Shown here: piece by piece, positions 22,577 to 33,416 of the stretch
Layout of the letters: the number at the start of each line of letters is the position of its first letter
Numbering within the stretch: the stretch's first letter is position 1
Origin: Wolfiporia cocos
Taxonomy: Eukaryota; Basidiomycota; Agaricomycetes; Polyporales; Phaeolaceae
Length of the DNA stretch: 64,000 nucleotides
Direction of reading: 5' to 3'
NCBI GenBank assembly: GCA_029448655.1
Contig: JACCLO010000002.1
Span: 2,418,001-2,482,000, forward strand
Position numbers and translations under genes: made by a program
Notes under the pieces: model-generated
Seen by the model: the letters and a program-made list of their open reading frames with translations, nothing else
What the model was told of the DNA's origin: nothing
Database searches by the model: none

Positions 22577-25500
22577 CTATACCGCACTCCTGATAGAAGC
22601 CCAATATCCTTCGTCCTCTGTCCCACGAAGTGCCTCGTCCACAGCAACAGCAAGCTCGTCTCTGACTCCGGACCTGTCCAACACGGTCGCGGCGACGTCA
22701 AGCGCGAGCCTCCGCAATCCAGACGCTGGTGGGATCTTCGCAAAGGGCCCGAGGACCCGTCCGCGCGTCGGATGCGTGATGGTGAAGTACGGCGCCAGCC
22801 TTGCGCGGAGGGACACAAGGACCTGCAGTCGCGCACCCACCACCATCAGCTAGGGTATATATACACGAGAGACGCGGTAAAAACAGACCTCGTCGCGTAG
22901 GAGACGTGATCGGCGTTGGAACAGCCGGAGCAGCAGGCGGAGGATTGTCTGCGCACGCGGGACGGGATGAGCAAGACATACACACGCATGCGCACGCGGA
23001 CGCAGACGGCGGGCACGCACCTCCGTCGTGGGCAGGCTGCCCGCGCCGAGTTCCCAGACGGTCTTCGGAAGGTGCAGCAGCCACTCTTCGAGCTTCCTCG
23101 CTTCCCCCGAATTCCGCCCGGCGCTGAACGCGCCCCGATACTCTGCCTCGCCGTCGAGCTGTCGGTGCCGCGCTACGCGGTCAGCGTATATGCGTCGGGA
23201 AGCAACAGGGACGCACCAGAACCAGCCGTCCTATGAACTCGATCGTCGCGCGTTTCACGGCGGCCGTGGACGACGCTTTGATGGCGTGCTCGACGACGAC
23301 CCGCAGAACCGCCGAGGAATCCTCCTCCGCTTCCGAGCAGTTCAGCAGCGACCATATTGTCGGCAGAAGGGCTGAGTACGCGGCGGGCGTGATTGGCCGC
23401 GGCAAGGACGCCTGAGAGTTCCCGCCGGGTGTTTCGCCGCGAAGAAGCTGTACGACGTAAGCACTGACGCGGGAGACCTGAAGCGGCGGGAATTTAGCAG
23501 CCGAGGATGGTGCACGCTGTTGAGCGGCGGTAGATCGCGGAGTTCTGCCCCGCCGGGTGCGGGCTTGTGTTGATATTGACTCGCTAGGCGAGGCGAGGAC
23601 GAGGAAAGACGTGAGCTCGCAGAAAATGAGGTTGAGGTCCTGGAACGCTTGCTCAATCTGTTCGATGCCGCATCGTGTTAGGAACCTTGTCATTGAAACT
23701 GAGAGGCGATTGGCTCAATGCACCTTGATGTCGCGCTTGGCGACGATGCTTCCTCCTACGGCGAATGGGAAGTACGGAGCAAAGTATCCGAGCATCGCTC
23801 TTAGATCGTCTATTGACTTGTTTTGCTGAGACGTGATCTGCATCGGCGCACTATTAGCGAGAATCCTCAGGATCAATCCATATTCCGATATTTCACCTCC
23901 GAGGTCTCGCGCAGAATAGTACCGTAAAGGCTGCGGCAAATCTCGCCAACGGCCAGAACCATCTGCATTTCTGTCTCTGCGGGCGAAGCGCCGGGTGCGA
24001 AAACAACGGGAGCGCAGTCCAGGAAAGTTGACACTAGAGTGGGCTGCAATGTCCGGGCTAGATGCTAATGAACAAGAAGCAGTTGAGTAAAGCTTGCTGA
24101 GTTTACGTATTGACGGACGAACTGCTGCAAACGAGGACTCGGTGCTTGCTCCCCCGGTGGCTCGACCGGTGTTCTGCAGGTTGATACCAATCACATCGTG
24201 TAGCGAATATCCAGATCCTATGAAAGCAGTGGCAAAATCAAAATGTCCAGCAAAGTCTTCAGAGGAGTCATCTGGGTCAATCTCTGGTCGCCACTTCTGA
24301 GATAGGTTCATGCTCGGTGACGCCGCAGAATGGTAAACTGGCCAAAGGATCTTGTCAAAACATTCAAATGAATCAGGGGATGCGAAAGATGTAGACAAGA
24401 ACCACGATGGAATCGATGGGTTTGGGTCCGAGGAGGTGCTGGCATGATTTGAGGAATCCGAGAATGATAGCGCATGGCGGAGGAATGATGATAGTGACTT
24501 CAATACAACAAGTTTCGACTGCGAGGATGAATGTCAGCAAGGATTGTCAGTGAGCAGCAAAAAAGAATTCATACTCCAGTTGATAGCACAACGCTTGCGG
24601 TCGACGTTGCTTGCACTGGACCTGTATCTGTGCCAATGGTTAGCTACCTGAATCGTTCATATCAGCCGTGCATACACCTGCCCCCTCCTTCTCCAAACGT
24701 GATGCCCGCATTCAAGATGCCAAGATAGCCTTCAAGAACCCTCCTGCCGTGGGCACCACCACCTTGCGCCCAACCTTCAGAAACAATGTCCGGGATGACA
24801 TCGAGAAATAGATCCAGGAAGCGTATGGCATCTATACGGATCTCTGGGAAGATGTGCGTTTGTGCTGAGGTCGTGAACAGCAAGAGCACAGGAGAGTGTG
24901 GCAGTAGATCGTCCTACTGTATACTCAGTACACATTGTGTCGCTCTACAAATGAGGCGGCATACGTACCGGCGAGACCTGATGAAGTAGCCAGCCAAAGA
25001 AGGCCAGCAATGTCTTACGCACGCTCGCATCCTGGATAGAAGGCGTCATCATAGGATCACAGGTGCTGCATGTGCTGGATCAAACCATACCTCGTCTGCT
25101 ATGACTCTCACGCAACTATTGATCAATGCCGTCAAATTTGGAATGATCAATTGTGGATGGTTTTCCAGGAGCTCTCGGAATCCGAGGATCGCGTCTGTAC
25201 TCGCTCGTTATAAGGACCGTCTAAGATGTAAGATTGAATGATATACCTCTTCGCATGCTTGCATTGTAATGTTTTAGGTGTGCCGTTAGGTCCTCGAAGG
25301 TGAGTTTCCGCTTGGTACTGGGCGCCTCTGTGTCCTTGTCAAGTGCAATGCTTTGCGTAGGCAGGGCGATGGCTATCTTAATCTCGTCTCAGCGCAACTT
25401 GGACAATTACGCATGTAAATACGTACAGCGAGCCTTGAACGATGTGTCAACGACGTTGGAAGGTGTTTGTTTTCCCTTGCCCAGCTTCAACTTCGCTTTC

Positions 25501-25596
25501 TACATCGAGTCGTCAGAAGACCAATCTGTTGTTTGGCAACGCGCATACCGAGAAGTCTGCTGCTTTTTCTTTCTTCTTCTTCGTGCTTTTTGGCAT
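22577..25596 (-). CDS. ipi1: IPI1/TEX10, Rix1-complex pre-ribosome factor
   Basis: Fourteen exons: 25549-25596, 25427-25499, 25247-25372, 25091-25194, 24969-25031, 24682-24913, 24575-24627, 24107-24518, 23897-24057, 23724-23837, 23217-23657, 23021-23158, 22889-22948, 22577-22822; 756 residues. IPI1 (human TEX10) is part of the Rix1 complex that prepares the pre-60S particle for export and ITS2 processing. The N terminus MPKSTKKKKEKAADF is lysine-rich. The IPI1 domain follows: LTFEDLTAHLKHYNASMRR, then EDASVRKTLLAFFGWLL and TTSAQTHIFPEIRIDAIRF. The remainder is HEAT-like helices. The intron 24628-24681 needs a GC donor (GCAGGT) to stay in phase with the conserved GDTGPVQ segment. It is divergent from the mannanase gene across a 580-bp promoter region. 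Confidence 0.9.
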
Positions 25597-26176
25597 GGCG
25601 ACTGCTTGAGCGGGTCTTCCTACCTGATACGATACACAGTGAATGCAAAGGACAATGATTTTCTCCGCTTTCGTTCTTACTGAGATCAGGTACGCCCCGA
25701 TCGATCTTGTACACACGTGATTGAGGATACTGATGTACCGATCATTCGCCGAGGGCGCTTGTGGGACACTGCATGCCTTACGACCCCCGCTGCAAGCACC
25801 AGTCGTAACATCGAGTTTGCTCATTGGCCTGCAGCCATCCTCCTTGTTGGTTTGTTTCTCCAGCGACTGCCGTGTATTTGCCGATACCTACCGGTCGTGT
25901 CAGATCTTGCGCCCTCGACTGTGGAACGATTTCTATGCCAGAAATACTACATCTGATGGCACTTCTGCACTAATTTGAAACGATTTCACCGCCGTGCTAA
26001 AGACACTTGCGCTTCGTGGGGGAATGACCATTCACCTGATCGACACCCGATATTCTGCCGGTCAGAGACCATGGGTAATCTACGGTGGAAGGCAAGACGT
26101 GGAGAAATGTTCCTGATATATAAATGGACGTCGCTGCCGCTCGATGTAACTCGACCGACGTCGGTAATCGCTGGCG
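25597..26176. other. divergent promoter region, IPI1 / mannanase
   Basis: 580 bp shared upstream region. A clear TATATAAA is near the mannanase side (separate entry). Open frames inside have no similarity or splice partners. Confidence 0.55.
26117..26124 (+). promoter_or_regulatory. TATA box of mannanase gene
   Basis: TATATAAA 53 bp upstream of the ATG at 26177. A strong TATA box is common in inducible fungal hydrolase genes. Confidence 0.65.
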
Positions 26177-28543
26177 ATGCGTCTTTATGCAGTGTTTTCG
26201 CTTGTAGCAACCCTCCTCTCTTCCGTGGCGTCCGCGTCACAGCCGGAGGAGATACAACCGACTACCACTACACTCGCCAAGCGAGCGGTGCCATCTGGCT
26301 TTGTTACCACCAATGGAACACACTTCCAGCTTGATGGAGAGCCATTTGTGCGTCATTGTTTGTATCCGTCCTGAATGATTATCTGATCGAGTGTAACGAG
26401 GACCATAGTACTTTGTCGGAACCAACTCATTTGTGCGTCTAAACCCTGCATACTACAATAATGTTGCCATGCTCATTGGATATCCTTTGGCAGTGGCTGC
26501 CGCTGCTGATCACTGAGTCTGATGTGGATACGACCTTTCAAACAATGGCTGGCATGGGGGTGAAGGTGTTACGTACATGGGTATGCTCCAAAGGGTGTAG
26601 AGATTTGACAATTACTGACTGAGAAGACTTCAGGGATTTAATGCCATCAATGCTTCGGAGATTCCCTACGCCCTCGAATCAGGACTAACGTATTACCAAG
26701 TCTGGAACAATAGCGAGTGGACACTGAATGAAGGGCCGCAAGGCCTGCAGCGTCTTGACTACGTCATTGAGACTGCCGCCAAATACGACATCAGGATCAT
26801 TCTCACGTTCACAAACAACTGGTATGATTGTAGCAAGTCTTGTCAGAGGAGCTGATGATCATATACCATACAGGTATGGATACGGTGTAGGTGTCGGAAG
26901 CATTTGCTTCTTGTTTACATTGAGCAAGCTTTTTAGGGAATGGAACTCTACATTTATCATCTTCTCGGGAACGAAAACGTGACTCACGACGACTTCTACA
27001 CCAATCCGACAGTGATTGCTTCATACCGTGCGCTATTCATCCGTTTCTGACATCCCACAAAGCAATAAGGCTGATGCGTTGCAGAGTCATATGTGGAAAC
27101 GATCGTGAACCGTTACAAGAATTCGTCCGCCATATTCGCGTGGGAACTTATGAACGAGGCCCGCTGCGCAGGAGACAGCCTTCCCGCTGGCCCGACTTGC
27201 GTTCCTGGCTCCGAGACGCTGACGAAATGGTATCGGGCACAATCAGACTACGTGCGTAGCTTGTGAGTATCCCAAGTACCCTTCGTAATCTACGGCACGA
27301 GGTGTTCATGCTACCTCAGGGACCCGTACCATATGATTACGACAGGCGGTGAAGGCCAGTTTTACTGGGCAGACCCTCCGGAATAGTAAGTGGCTTGCAG
27401 TGCTGGATTAAGCAATCTAAGAAAGCTTATCCTGGATAGTTGGTACAACGGTACACTTGTCAGCGACTTCAATTTCAACGGAGAAGGTATGCAACGAATT
27501 GTTAGCGACACATGCGACGTGGCTGATAGATACCATCTCAGCCGGCGAGGACTTCGAAGCAAGTCTTGCTCTGCCGAACATCGACTTTGGCACATATGTA
27601 GGCTACTAATACGACTATCGTGCTGCATGCTGATATGTTCCGAAAAGCACCTATATCCGCAAACTTGGTGAGCACATATAAACAAAGTTCGGTAAACACT
27701 TCTAACATGCGCGGAACCGCTCTCAGGTATCCTGAACTCGTGAGATCAGTATCCACTTAAGCATCCGCTTGTCGCTGACGATTTCCAGGACTACCCTGGA
27801 TCCAACTTCTCTGTCGAACTCTGGGGATTGGGCTGGATTGGTGCTCATGCAAACAGTGCGGCTCTCGCAGTTTTAGATATTACAAGTTTATTCTTAAAAG
27901 GTCTTCGATACCCATAGCTGCCGCATACGTTGGAAAGCCTCTCCTGATCGAGGAGTTTGGAGTCCTTGGGCTGGGTGCGTTCAATTGCATTATTTCCTTA
28001 CTCCAGCACTCAAGTAAAGCAGCAAACAAGACGGAAATCTACCCTGCATGGGTTGGTTACGCTCTTGCTACTGGGCATGCGTAAGTTGCGGACTAAAATA
28101 AACGTCATGCGTACCACTCACCGAGAACGCCTCCTCCATACGCAGCGGGTACGCATGTCTCTACTCATATGTCGCGTCCTATTCATCGAATCTGCTGTAG
28201 CATTCAACCGTGGCAATTTGGTGAATTAAACTTGACTGAGGACGGAGGAAACCGCGTAATTCAATACACTGATCAAATCTACATGGGAGTGAGTATACGG
28301 AATGCATGTCTGCGGACTACGCTGAATCGCACTATGGCTAGGCCTCTCCGAATGATGGTACTGAGGCTCACACTCTGAGTCCCTCTCGCTGACGTATTTC
28401 GCAGGATTCACTTTCTACATCAACCAAACGGCCGTATGGGATGTCTTTACGTTAGTATATCTTCCGGGCTACTCCATGAGTCTTTCTGATGCCGGAGTTC
28501 CGTCAGGTCGGCCGCAGTTGTTCAAGACTATCTCTCCGGTTAA
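26177..28543 (+). CDS. secreted GH5 endo-beta-1,4-mannanase
   Basis: Twenty exons: 26177-26347, 26409-26432, 26494-26580, 26634-26821, 26874-26886, 26937-27027, 27085-27262, 27320-27385, 27440-27486, 27542-27597, 27648-27667, 27727-27739, 27789-27855, 27918-27974, 28023-28080, 28146-28148, 28201-28288, 28342-28357, 28405-28450, 28507-28543; 441 residues. GH5 subfamily 7 enzymes cut the backbone of mannans in plant walls. MRLYAVFSLVATLLSSVASA is a signal peptide; LAKR about residue 38 suits Kex2 cleavage. Catalytic signatures are WELMNEAR (acid/base Glu216 after Asn215) and LIEEFG (nucleophile Glu near 352-353), plus GGEGQFYW and PNIDFGTYHLYP. No CBM1 module is present, so it is a single-domain enzyme. 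The exon 28146-28148 is 3 nt long: with it the peptide reads GHAGIQPWQFGEL, as in relatives; without it one Gly is lost. The structure is otherwise complete. Confidence 0.9.
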
Positions 28544-28785
28544 TCGGAGGCGAAACGCTAGTGAGATTGAGGAATGCGATATAGATACAACAATAATCCT
28601 ATGTCCGAAACGAGCCTCGGATCCACAGCCTCGGTCAAGTCTCTCTCACCACCTGTTGAGTTCCTGGCCTTCAGAAGATCGAATGATACAGCTCTGAGGA
28701 GGATCTGGTTTAGCGGGAGATATAAGTTTTGAGATGTGATCTCGACGGTCTGGTGCTTACGTTCGCTCAACTGGATTCCCCGCGA

Positions 28786-29188
28786 TCACAGAGTCAACAA
28801 GGATGTGACAAGCACCCCTTCAATGATCGTGCTCAAGCTCTCCCTGCATTTGCCCGCAGATGTCGAGGCAAATATTGCTGACACATCACATTGCGTATCA
28901 TGCCAGATCTTGACACTGCCGAGATATCGTGAGCGTGTGCTCCTGAGTCAGATAGTGCCTGTACAAGAGTACTTACGAGAGAGTGGCCTGGTATTTTCCT
29001 TGCTTGACTGTATATTTGTAGGGTGATCCAGCCGTGAGGACCAGTGAAATATTTTCTCCGCTATGCAAGAGGATTGTTGCGCCCGGTCGATTGCCATTGT
29101 CCTGCCGCAGTACTTGGACGGTTATGGGTTGAATGGAGCTGTTCACAAACTCGAACAGGACTTCGTATGGTAATGTTGACGTTGGCAT
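28786..29188 (-). CDS. small unknown protein, copy A
   Basis: Exons 28977-29188 and 28786-28915; 113 residues, no signal peptide, no membrane helix. Start MPTSTLPYEVLFEFVN was chosen over an upstream in-frame codon because copy B (35467-35960) begins MPASTQYEVLLDFTN. The two copies share the frame VQVLRQ/VQLLRT, ILLHSGENISLVL/VLLHPGESVTLVL, and KIWHDTQCDVS/RTWRDVNCAVS. The last intron occupies the same position and phase in both. Predicted fold is mostly beta. I do not recognise a named family; it looks like a basidiomycete-specific small protein. Downstream of it lies the mannanase gene in convergent orientation. Confidence 0.72.
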
Positions 29189-29711
29189 GTCCGCTGCGAG
29201 GCGTCGCAACGATTGGGGGCACGACGTGCACACTGCCTCTGTGCGTATCCCCAAGCCCGACTATATGCGAATGCAAATATTACATCGTGCCTTCGGATCT
29301 TCGTCGAAGACGCGCAGTGGGCGGAGAAGCTGCTCGTGCTCAACCTTCATTATTGTATTCTGAAATAGGGACTCTGAAGGAGGCACTTCCGATCCCTGGG
29401 ATTCGTTGCAACATTCCTTATTCAGGTTGCCGGTGGCGACATACCGCCCTGTCTCTTGACATCAGGATCTATAAAGAACCGGAATGGCTCTGGCCACTTG
29501 ATATCGTGCGAGCAGCGCGACAATTGTTATTGTCTTCAAACGATCACGTTCTATGGCTGTACGTACAGGCGCGCGGCAAGAAGGGGGAGTATGATATGCT
29601 TGCGTAGAGCGTCCGGACGAATCCATATATGAACCTTCATCATATGAAACCCCAAACCTACATGAGCAAGTGAGCAAGCGGCGAACCAATAGGGCAGGAC
29701 GACTTCACCTT
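29189..29711. other. intergenic, upstream of small gene copy A
   Basis: 523 bp between copy A and the ERI1-like gene, both on the minus strand. No gene or recognisable element seen. Confidence 0.5.
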
Positions 29712-30406
29712 TTACAAACTGCTCGGCACATCCTGACTTGGCTTCCATCCGTCCGCGCGCATGCGCTGCACGATGCGCAAGATGTTCTTGCAGTCGTCAA
29801 TCCCTGAATGATGCCGGCCCTCAAATGCCCATTTGTAGACACCCAGCATGCCCTGCAGCCCTTGTTGATGGCGAAGACGGTGGTGCTTTCTGAAAGAATC
29901 CTTGAGGTTGATGAAGCGGCTATAGGGCGGAGCTAGTTCACCCGACGCGTCAAGGCCATGCTCGCTGTCGCTCAAGGCCAGCTGGCGAGGGAGCATGCTC
30001 TTCAGATCCCAATTTCCGCAAGTCAAGAAGGCAAAAGACGTTGGATCGGCGAGCAGCTCATTGCTCTGAAGGAAGCTCCGATACTTGTCCCATACCACAG
30101 GGAACGTGTCGGCGGCATCAACCATATCCTACGTATCCACGGCATTCAGCACCTGACGAGCAAAGGTCTCCAGCGATATGCCAGACGTACCTGCCTGATC
30201 CCCGTGAGTTCGGTACAGAATGGCGTCAATTCTGGGTTTACAAGAGGGCGAACATATTCGTGGAAGGTCGCCTGTACCTCGTCTCGTTCTATGTTGTAGA
30301 CGAGGGTGGGGAACTCGATGATCTCATTTTGTCCTCTGATCGCGTCGCCACAAGTGGCCTCAAAGTCGAGTATGAGGAGGTATCGCAGTGACGGTGTCTG
30401 AGCCAT
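29712..30406 (-). CDS. ERI1-like 3'-5' exoribonuclease
   Basis: Two exons, 30191-30406 and 29712-30128; 210 residues. DEDDh exonucleases of the ERI1 group trim RNA 3' ends; known members act on histone mRNA stem-loops, 5.8S rRNA and small RNAs. All five catalytic positions are visible: YLLILDFEATC (Asp14, Glu16), the central Asp region FLTCGNWDLK, and the HHSGIDDCKN pair (His, Asp) near the end. FCTELTGIRQ precedes the single 62-bp intron. The protein has only the nuclease domain: no SAP or other RNA-binding domain, unlike animal ERI1. ATG at 30404-30406 is the first good start. Confidence 0.9.
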
Positions 30407-30768
30407 GGGCGGTTGTGTCAAGAGCCTCGTCCTGTTCGGTCAGGGGCCACGACCATTGTGCAGCCATCAGAAATCGGGTAAAAGATCGAGCATGTATATC
30501 ATCTGTGCTGAATACTTACAATATGTGACTGTTGTTGAGTCGTCGAAGTTGGACACGATTTACGAACGTATACATGAGGTTGGCATTGGATATTCACATG
30601 CACACTTTGATGTTGGTCGAGGTCATTACAAAACATCCGATCCAAAATAATAACAAGGGTTGCAGAAGTAACATGGACAAAGCGAGCAGAAAGGGGAAAT
30701 CATGACACGATCGTGAAGTTGCATAACAATCCACCGAACGTCACCGTGTGCAAACGCTGTGCACTTGC
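30407..30768. other. intergenic, NPC2 3' end to exonuclease start
   Basis: 362 bp between two minus-strand genes; nothing recognisable seen. Confidence 0.5.
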
Positions 30769-31522
30769 CTACCACCAGAAAGAGCCGGGACGTCTGGGCC
30801 TGAAGTCGATTCCGATGTCGACGCATGCCAAGTCCTCGTCTTCGACGGTGTATGCGCGAATGTTGACATTAAAGATAGCTAGTGGGAGATCAGTGAGAGC
30901 CGAGAGAACTTTGACAAAGGGCTTACCAGGCGGAATCTCTTTCGGTAGCGCGACGGTATGGGTAACCTTGTGATGGCCTTCAGCAACCGGACATTGTATA
31001 CTCGCATTGGCATTCCGACTGAGTCATTAGTTAGAAATGGGTGGTCAACGCTTGCGTCAATCGCGTAAACGTACGCTTCCTCGCAGACATCAAACTCCTT
31101 CTGCAGAAGCTTGATAGCCCCCACCTTCACGACGACATCCGCATAAGCACCGTCCTGGGAGTGAGTAACTCGACATTAGAAATCTACCAGTATGTTTGAT
31201 CAAACAAGAATGGCACCTCAATCTCACTATCGGCGGTCCCAACCACGGTCACAGTCATGTCCTTTCCCTTCTGCGGCGGGTCCGGAGTGATTTGGATGTC
31301 TTGGATGTGTACAAGGTGGGACGGCGTGCCTGTATTCGTAGAGGTCTTCAATGAAAATCAAATCGACATCATCCGTCTTAGAAACGAACCACAGTCCTTC
31401 CACGACCAGCGGTCGGCCAGCGCAGTGTGATCCAGCAGAGTATTCTGCTGTTCCGCAGGAACCGCAGAACAGACCACACTGAAGGTCGTTGCCAGCAAAG
31501 CAAAGAAAGCGAACCGCGCCAT
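30769..31522 (-). CDS. npc2: NPC2-type ML-domain lipid transfer protein
   Basis: Exons 31390-31522, 31217-31329, 31075-31154, 30927-31018, 30769-30878; 175 residues. Fungal NPC2 (also described as phosphatidylglycerol/phosphatidylinositol transfer protein) carries sterols or phospholipids in the vacuole lumen or secretory pathway. MARFAFFALLATTFSVVCSA is a signal peptide. The ML domain follows: WSWKDCG, IQITPDPPQKGKDMTV, FDVCEEAR, IQCPVAEGHHKVTHTVALP, and DLACVDIGIDF near the end. The cysteines at DCG, DVC, QCP and ACV fit ML disulfides. Length matches the family (~175). It is divergent from the membrane-protein gene over 340 bp. Confidence 0.92.
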
Positions 31523-31862
31523 AACGATGTAGTGGTTGGTCGGAGAGTGCAGTCACTGGCACTGCCGTAGCTCGCAATACGGTCGAACCCCCTGAGGGGG
31601 TCCGAATTAGCCGCGGCGTGGGAATGTACTTCTGAGAATGGGAATGTGGGGTAAATGCGGTGCGCGCAGTCTGTGCGCGCACTTCTGCTACACAGGGCGG
31701 TGGGAGGCGCTGCGCTTCTTGTCTCCTGCGACCTCCTGCGACCACTCCTGCGATTCTGATCCTCGGCTAGGCGAATTTACACTCCCGATATTTTGGCTTG
31801 ACGCATACGCTGCTTTACACCCTCTACTTGAAAGTTACTCAATCCACATAGACGAACTCACT
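31523..31862. other. divergent promoter, NPC2 / tetraspan membrane protein
   Basis: 340 bp. Contains a short near-palindrome CCCCCTGAGGGGG around 31589-31601 between the two starts; no gene. Confidence 0.45.
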
Positions 31863-33095
31863 ATGAAGCCCAGAGAATATTGCTGCTGCGCTATCCCAGT
31901 GATTTATACTGGCATTTACGCGACATTGACGGAGCAGTTCGTCCTTGGTATCCTGGCAGGGACGCTCTCCATCGGCACGCCATCCAGTTAGTGCACCTCC
32001 TATGCAGCTAGATCTTTACATTGACTTGCGATTCAGTCGTGGGCGCAGCCACACCGTCCTTCGCCAAGTGGCTCTTTGCCATCATATGCTATGTTGGAGC
32101 AGCAATCCAGCTCATGGGCTTTGCTAGTGTCCGACAGGTTTGTGGTGCAACGAGTCCATGACCATACTATTGGGTTGACATCGTCATGCAGGAAAAACCC
32201 ATCTTGTTTCGCCGCTACCTTACTCTCCATATCTTGATAACTCTTGCCGCATTCTCCATTGCAGGGGTCTGGATTGTGATCTCGGCTGCCAGGCATTCCA
32301 CGGCTCAGTCCTCGTGCACAACCACATTCTTCCCTGGCAGTAGCACGGACACCATCACCAGGGACGAGTCGAACGTGTTGTGCAAAATCATCCCATGGGT
32401 TGATGTCGGCGTAATGGTCGCCCTTTGGGTTCTTCTTGCGGTTGCTCAGGTGGGTGCACACTTGTCTCCCCAACAGAAAAGCACTTTGGGGTTGACATCA
32501 TACACAATTCGATAAGCTATATTTCTACGTCGTTCTTTCGTCATACTCCGCTGGTCAAGAACGCGATCAACGAGCGTATGACTCGGTGTACGATCCATCT
32601 AAGCCTCTTGCAAGCGACATCCCGCTCGCGACCCGTGCCGACACTTGGGGATTGCAGCAATCTTCAGACGTATTTGCGAACTCGCGCGGCTATCACGACA
32701 GGTCAGACAGCATTAACAGTGTTTCAACTATAATGGGTGATAAAGCGCAGCAATCTCGGGACTATGACGGCTATGCACAGACCCCCTATCGACCAACTGA
32801 ACCAGCAAACGCTTTGACACAAGACCCTGGACCCACTCCAGGTGTGACGGAAGGTTATACTACGGGAGGGTACACAGAAGGAGTTGAATACCCGGAGCGT
32901 ACTCAACCTCATCCTGGTATGTACGATGCCTAATATTGTGTATAATCGACAGTTGGGTTGGTGCATTGTCTACCTAATCACCCATCATCACTCAATCATC
33001 CGCACACAGCCATCGGCTCGTTCCGTCGCAAGACACCCCGGTTCCAGAGGCCACAATCGGAGGACTTCATTGTGGACAATAGCTATCGCATTTAG
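31863..33095 (+). CDS. four-helix membrane protein, conserved in basidiomycetes
   Basis: Exons 31863-31986, 32037-32137, 32192-32449, 32517-32916, 33010-33095; 322 residues. Four hydrophobic helices fill the first ~180 residues: around YCCCAIPVIYTGIYATL, KWLFAIICYVGAAIQLMGF, LHILITLAAFSIAGVWIVI and VGVMVALWVLLAVAQLYFYV. Between helices 3 and 4 a loop carries CTTTFFPGSSTD and a second Cys. The remaining ~140 residues are polar, rich in Tyr/Ser/Pro, with SDSINSVSTIMGD, and end in FIVDNSYRI; this looks like a cytosolic disordered tail. The start with a CCC cluster may be palmitoylated (inference). I know related unnamed proteins from Agaricomycetes but no function. Confidence 0.82.
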
Positions 33096-33416
33096 GACAC
33101 TCTTTCTTATCTTCACCTACTAGCCTCTTCGCTTGTATATTGCGTGAATTACCGAATTACCCTACACAGCGGACTACCTCGTGTATTTCGGACGTCGCGT
33201 AGGACTGGGCAGAATATAGTAGCTTAGCCTCCATGGCCGCAAATTCGTTTGTATCAAGCGTCTCCGCGACATCTCGTAAGTAGGGAGATCATAGCATTAT
33301 CAAGTACATCAAAGTCAACAGTTCCTAACTAATGTCCGTAGCCTACGAGGCCAATCGACTAGAATCCGCCGTGTGACGGTAGAGTAGAAATCGGAGATCA
33401 TATTCCACATCAAACT
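33096..33416. other. intergenic with a very small spliced ORF
   Basis: 321 bp between two convergent genes. Holds the candidate mini-gene at 33233-33376 described separately; nothing else. Confidence 0.45.
33233..33376 (+). CDS. candidate 25-residue spliced microprotein
   Basis: ATG at 33233 opens a frame of 14 codons, interrupted by an intron 33276-33341 (66 bp) with an excellent donor GTAAGT, a consensus branch site CTAAC and a TAG acceptor, and continues in phase to TGA at 33374-33376. The product would be MAANSFVSSVSATSPYEANR plus five more residues (LESAV). Good splice signals in such a short reading frame are unexpected by chance, but length alone makes the call uncertain. It could instead be a spliced noncoding transcript or an alternative 3' exon of the membrane-protein gene. 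Confidence 0.35.

Noticed and set aside
24058..24106. Shorter 42-nt version of IPI1 intron 8 ending at an earlier TAG
   Set aside because: That acceptor shifts the frame; only the 49-nt intron keeps phase into RTLQPTLVSTFLDC.
26728..26982. Unspliced open frames inside the mannanase gene
   Set aside because: They read through introns; the spliced frame carries the GH5 catalytic motifs.
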